Below, in pieces: positions 61,301-64,000 of a DNA stretch of 64,000 nt; within the stretch, counting starts at the first letter, position 1; every line of letters begins with the position of its first letter. Both the position numbers and the translations under genes were made by a program. The stretch lies in NCBI RefSeq assembly GCF_003591175.1, contig NZ_QYYG01000001.1:1488001-1552000 (forward strand). The letters run 5' to 3'. Under the pieces are notes generated by a model. The model had not been told where the DNA came from, did not search any database, and saw only the letters and a list, made by a program, of their open reading frames with translations. The stretch is from Serratia inhibens (GTDB lineage: Bacteria; Pseudomonadota; Gammaproteobacteria; Enterobacterales; Enterobacteriaceae).

Positions 61301-64000
61301 CGCATAATAATCCCTTTCCCAACTCGACTGAGCTGATATTTCCCGCTTCGCTATCCCAGACGAAAAAAAGAGTTCATGAGTATCATTCATCTGCTGTATT
61401 CCGGGCATGTTATTCAGATCGAAGATCGCCTTGCCACGCTCTCTTTCTTTCTGGGCTATGACTTTTTCTTTTGATTCTCTTTCCAGCGTTATACTGTCTT
61501 TTACCCCGTTAATCACCCAGCCATGTGCCGCAGTAAACAACGCAGTGTCACTCAGGTGATCAGGGACACTCTGTTGATAGGCAGACATCAGGGAAAAGTC
61601 GATATTTGCTGCCTGTTCGCCCAGGATACTCTCCCCCGCTGCAGAGTCCTCCATCAGCGCCGCCCCATTTGCCGCCAGCAGAATCTCCAATCCCTTCTCC
61701 ATATCCTGATGGTGCTGAACGAATAAATCCGTCAATGCCTCCCTCAGGTCTGCCGGCGTTACGTCACGGTTCCCACCCAGCCTCTCTGCCAGCACCTGTG
61801 TTAACCAAACGGCCTTATCCTCATGATTGGAGTGGGACGAGCCGGAAAGGCGCTCTGCCGAGGTCGATGGCGGCCTGCTTTCCACCGTCATCCCGCCGTC
61901 AGAATCAATAGCGCGTTTTGATCGCTGAGAGGAGATTTCATGCTCCGGTGGGGCGTTGTCCTGCCGCGAGGGCGTACTGGGTATTTTGGTTTGTTCCGCA
62001 AATGAACCAGACGATGATAAAGCCTGCACGGCCGTATCAATTTGAGCGGATGTCGAGGCAGCACTTTCCTGTACAGCGACGACGTTAAATTCAGCGCCGG
62101 TACGGCCTCCCGCCGTTTCCATTGCCGCTTTGGCCAGCATTTCTTGTATGGCCTGCTCAGAATAGGTTCTGATTGCCGCTTTTACCCCGGCATATCCCCC
62201 GCTCCAGAACAACGCCTCCGGCAAGTCAAACGCGATTTTTTTTGTTATCTCTTTAGCGTAACCCTCTTCATCATATAGGCGCCCAGCGATTATTGGCGCA
62301 GCCATACTCAACGCCAGCGCGGGCGAGAGAGACAGAGTCAATCGGAATGTTATTTTGACAAGCTCCTGATTGATAAATCTGTTTTTTTCCTGCCCGACAG
62401 GGCCTTGCCCCAGCCTCGCCCGGTTCATGGCCCGAATACCGTTATACAGGGTTACGCCGGTTCTGACGCCTCGAATAGCAACGCGCAGGGGGAATGAAAT
62501 GGGTCCTGTAATCAGTTTAAAACCGCCGTTGAATAGCGCATAGAGCGCGCCGCTCGCCACTCTTCGCTCTGCCCAGTGGCGAATATCCTCCGGCAGGCTG
62601 CGAGCCCCCGCGAGGATCTCTTCCGGCGTCGGCGGATAGACAGTGCTATTCTCGGCAGCGTGTTTTACCGCCAGCATGACTCTTTTCAGGAATCCCTCAC
62701 CGTCAGGATCGGCCTCTTTGGCGAAATGTGAACGATTTTCTGTCAAAACGGCCGTCAGCGCGCGCTCAAATAACGCCCCTGCGGCGGCTTTGTCTCCCGG
62801 GTGCTTATGCTGCAGGTAACCTTGCCTTAACTCATGCGCCCATTCGCCTATTCCGCGCGACAACATGCCGCCGCGGGAGTAATTGTTCAACGACGTCCCG
62901 GTCGTCTCGGCAACGCCGGCTTTGACGTCTGCTTTAAGCTCACTCAGGCCCAGCAGCCACCCAATCGCTATTTTACGCAATTCCTCGCCGCCCTGATGTC
63001 CATGCTCAGCCAGACGTACGGCAACATTTTCGATTTCACCGGCAAGCTCGACAAAGTGCCCAACGGCCGCAGTGATGATGTCATCAAAGCGGGCAATATG
63101 TCCGTCATCGTGCAACACCGCTCTTAGTTCCTCTCTCTGCCGGGAAATAAACGCCCGCACCTCTTTCCCCTCCTGCAAGCGGGTTATCGGTGCCAGCAGA
63201 GCCTGCAGTTGGCCCCGGAATTGCTGCTCGTCAGCCTGCCAGCGCGCCGCTTCATGTTCCAGCAGTTGATCAAGCGGCTTGCTCAGCGCCGGCATCTCCT
63301 CGGGCAAGACAGGCTTCACGGCCAATCTTTGTTGCTGCTCACTCGCCTCCTGCAACATCCCGGCAAGTGCCGGCATCTGTTTTATCCGCTGCTCCGCCTG
63401 CTGGATTTCATCCAGCAACAACAGCGCCGCAGCTTTAATCGCCCCATTGACCTTTTCAGAGTCGGCACTGCCTCCCCCCAAGAGAGCATGCGATATCCTG
63501 TGGCCTGTTTTACGGGTTTTACTGACCGCTTTATTGGATAAATGAAAGACATGTCTTTTCGTCTGGACAACTTTGTTTTTGATATCCGGCCAAAATTCGC
63601 TATTCGGTATATCCGTGTCTTTTCCCAAAGGCTCAACCCGCACCTTCTCTTGCCTGAGCGCAGCAACAACGCAGCCCAGAGCGTCAGATACCTCAATAAT
63701 GGCGCAGGCAAGGCGGACATCGGCTGAGGCTGAGGCTGAGTTCGCAGTTTTGATGGCCTCCTGAATCAGGGGATTACCTGATTCAGTGACACCTGCAATC
63801 TTCCCGTCAATGGCGGGGATACGCCGGGCGTACTGATTAAAATTCAGGCTCCAGTGAATGAGTGGCGTTACGCTCACCAAGGTTGGCAGGTTAACCGACA
63901 CCAGCAACGTTTTCATAGCAAGCTGCCGGGCCTCCCTGGTGCCCGTTAATATCCCGGCAGAGGCGACTTCCAGATATACCGCCAGCTTTTGCCTTGCCAG
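58328..64000 (-). CDS. Giant modular toxin 2 (cyclase-like C-terminus; 5' end probably outside window)
   Basis: The frame is open from the right edge to TAG-side stop 58328: 28 codons (LARQKLAVYLEVASAGILTG, then TREARQLA) precede Met 63916, which has no well-placed ribosome site, so the true start is probably beyond 64000. From Met 63916 there are 1862 residues. About 1-450 are helical; hydrophobic stretches lie near 440-480 and 515-550. Then comes a Ser/Pro-rich linker with QRSKRAID, then the core shared with toxin 1 (about 1115-1564), then a C-terminal domain with Lys1624, Lys1631, Asp1718, Asp1720 and His1772. Base composition is nearer to the core genome than toxin 1. No signal peptide is visible in the part seen. 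Confidence 0.82.
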   Translation of the reverse strand: MARQKLAVYLEVASAGILTGTREARQLAMKTLLVSVNLPTLVSVTPLIHWSLNFNQYARRIPAIDGKIAGVTESGNPLIQEAIKTANSASASADVRLACAIIEVSDALGCVVAALRQEKVRVEPLGKDTDIPNSEFWPDIKNKVVQTKRHVFHLSNKAVSKTRKTGHRISHALLGGGSADSEKVNGAIKAAALLLLDEIQQAEQRIKQMPALAGMLQEASEQQQRLAVKPVLPEEMPALSKPLDQLLEHEAARWQADEQQFRGQLQALLAPITRLQEGKEVRAFISRQREELRAVLHDDGHIARFDDIITAAVGHFVELAGEIENVAVRLAEHGHQGGEELRKIAIGWLLGLSELKADVKAGVAETTGTSLNNYSRGGMLSRGIGEWAHELRQGYLQHKHPGDKAAAGALFERALTAVLTENRSHFAKEADPDGEGFLKRVMLAVKHAAENSTVYPPTPEEILAGARSLPEDIRHWAERRVASGALYALFNGGFKLITGPISFPLRVAIRGVRTGVTLYNGIRAMNRARLGQGPVGQEKNRFINQELVKITFRLTLSLSPALALSMAAPIIAGRLYDEEGYAKEITKKIAFDLPEALFWSGGYAGVKAAIRTYSEQAIQEMLAKAAMETAGGRTGAEFNVVAVQESAASTSAQIDTAVQALSSSGSFAEQTKIPSTPSRQDNAPPEHEISSQRSKRAIDSDGGMTVESRPPSTSAERLSGSSHSNHEDKAVWLTQVLAERLGGNRDVTPADLREALTDLFVQHHQDMEKGLEILLAANGAALMEDSAAGESILGEQAANIDFSLMSAYQQSVPDHLSDTALFTAAHGWVINGVKDSITLERESKEKVIAQKERERGKAIFDLNNMPGIQQMNDTHELFFSSGIAKREISAQSSWERDYYARDKGYRDKIKQLNDDIAELKAALTAFNLRHFQQTAYQDGITSARESLREHAPGFLNDGVDHTEFMTVNRLYFSLIGEAMQIYNKQRTGFSPDEMTRLYQIEAGKRYLRSIIDKQQILSHLVPELEQRRIEVRKHNDYRDIAVAQVEAQKILQNNALISSLGSGRDEDEDEDNVALMHELLSAMIYRQLKEGAGLEEMKKYSVVKTIELFAADSMRLDPLRKTLSRPEGFISFGEFRKNSEFEWQHDYNEQFNRYKQQYSQYEAQESAHLLLLTQWNEIPMESFVTHPRRVLYFKAANKPGNFAMIELKNRNWVALSTLNGRLKMQLVRKRMVAQKPYLQIMTQPEEKFGYLQEYMPHYKLRYTPYYDHVPLISSTERVYPYVINAEKKSVSSYATERDYKGFWRGFDDKGDVPTLLFIQGQVDQPVAKDLAGTVSDILKKSFDGIADENKKGLQEHGFAQRAANFIVPYYEVVYKFMNDSQYQLTPEDTTSVVMDTLNLLTVLTTAGIKVTKKAATQLASLVTEKRLAGLVGPKLIAAVAAESPHMLRKILISRYGAKLLGSTVLDIVEPVPIRAAAGWLKRGFNHLHDGQRKYGQLNAEWQQQVDLSSAMPGEAGSRWEGIYSVTPQNAVSRGEKNYYIREAGQNFQVRWDEYAQSWRAIDPARPGQFNYASPVKQNAEGRWVTHMDLPGLGGMRPTATTPAVRNRVMREFVAENHMEALEEASRMYRYAVSFRLAGRPTLKALGFGAGAKGHDILEKTIKSSSITNVYPGNSEEMLKKVQAAQIEGYVGNWENNQLSGIYVTPNHGLGDIVKNGIYPIDMNNLEESLQRLKQQDNWQAIPYTGDYDMHCMITFRSGRPRTVHDDSKEEKAIIDSLNQAIAKVDTHRSFGDIQHNVIRHGAQVNYPSHMLASERNTVKNNRGLVLDVANPGPFPIAMLDRGVWSIINNIDELDAYYTSVGAVMKEAWKPGGLIVYTNTGIQRRLNPNRH
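58331..59090 (-). other. Edema factor/CyaA/ExoY-like cyclase domain of toxin 2
   Basis: Residues about 1610-1862 (numbered from Met 63916). AKGHDILEKTIKSS gives Lys1624 and Lys1631, the 7-residue spacing of the two catalytic lysines in edema factor (346, 353). YTGDYDMH gives the Asp-x-Asp metal pair 1718/1720, like TADYDLF. NVIRHGAQVNYP gives His1772, like VVNHGTEQDN. The domain is shorter than known cyclases, so the call is tentative. Confidence 0.5.
59222..60575 (-). other. Core module of toxin 2 shared with toxin 1
   Basis: Residues about 1115-1564, from HDYNEQFNRYKQQYSQYEAQ to LPGLGG, collinear with residues 1475-1944 of toxin 1. It includes a hydrophobic helix-rich stretch around TTSVVMDTLNLLTVLTTAG. 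It ends just where the two proteins diverge into different effectors. Confidence 0.75.

Noticed and set aside
47760..64000. RTX, Tc or polyketide/nonribosomal megasynthase genes
   Set aside because: No GGxGxD repeats, no Tc domains that I recognise, and no carrier or condensation motifs in either giant protein.
1..64000. CRISPR array, prophage, tRNA-linked integrase
   Set aside because: No regularly spaced repeats, phage structural genes, integrase or tRNA were seen.

Overview
The window is a G+C-rich enterobacterial chromosome segment, most likely from Serratia or a close relative. The reasons are near-identity of several proteins to Escherichia coli families (RlmF, YbiB, DinG, SseA, YedA, the OmpC/OmpF-type porin, the YehWXYZ transporter), a complete ERIC/IRU repeat, and a porin with the usual AEIYNKDG mature start. 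No rRNA, tRNA or CRISPR array was seen.

Positions 1-47600 are ordinary chromosome made of short transcription units, many of them divergent regulator/target pairs: MFS pump with XRE regulator; EamA exporter with Lrp-type regulator; MFS pump with Fe-S-type HTH regulator; SDR with LysR; isochorismatase-like protein and ABM protein with LysR; DUF4865 with LysR. Larger units are the osmoprotectant importer osmF-yehYXW, which has an extra cytoplasmic PhnD-like gene at its 3' end, and AraC-azlC-azlD. Two regulatory sites stand out. A near-perfect Fur box lies over the promoter of an FAD monooxygenase (43471-43489). A probable Pho box lies in front of a Tat-exported phosphatase/phospholipase (47127-47144).

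From about 47600 to the right edge the character changes to an accessory island. A DUF2165 gene lacking its 5' third marks the left side. Then come two giant minus-strand genes, of 2895 and more than 1890 codons. The proteins share a core of about 450 residues but end in unrelated C-terminal parts. The first ends in a Cys-His-Asp domain with the spacing of SseI/Pasteurella toxin deamidases, followed by a phosphatidylinositol phospholipase C-like domain with all catalytic residues in place. The second ends in a domain with Lys, DxD and His-Gly motifs resembling anthrax edema factor/CyaA/ExoY cyclases. They look like a family of modular toxins aimed at eukaryotic cells, with a common delivery core and exchangeable effectors.

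Between the two toxin genes (56448-58327) is a zone of insertion-sequence debris: an IS3-family (IS407-like) orfA with a broken orfB, an 86-bp fossil of the C-terminal end of a third toxin of the cyclase-like type, an IS2 insD scrap, an oppositely oriented IS2 insC fragment with its terminal repeat, and a small frameshifted gene cut by IS2. The second toxin gene stays open to the right edge, so its start is probably outside the window.
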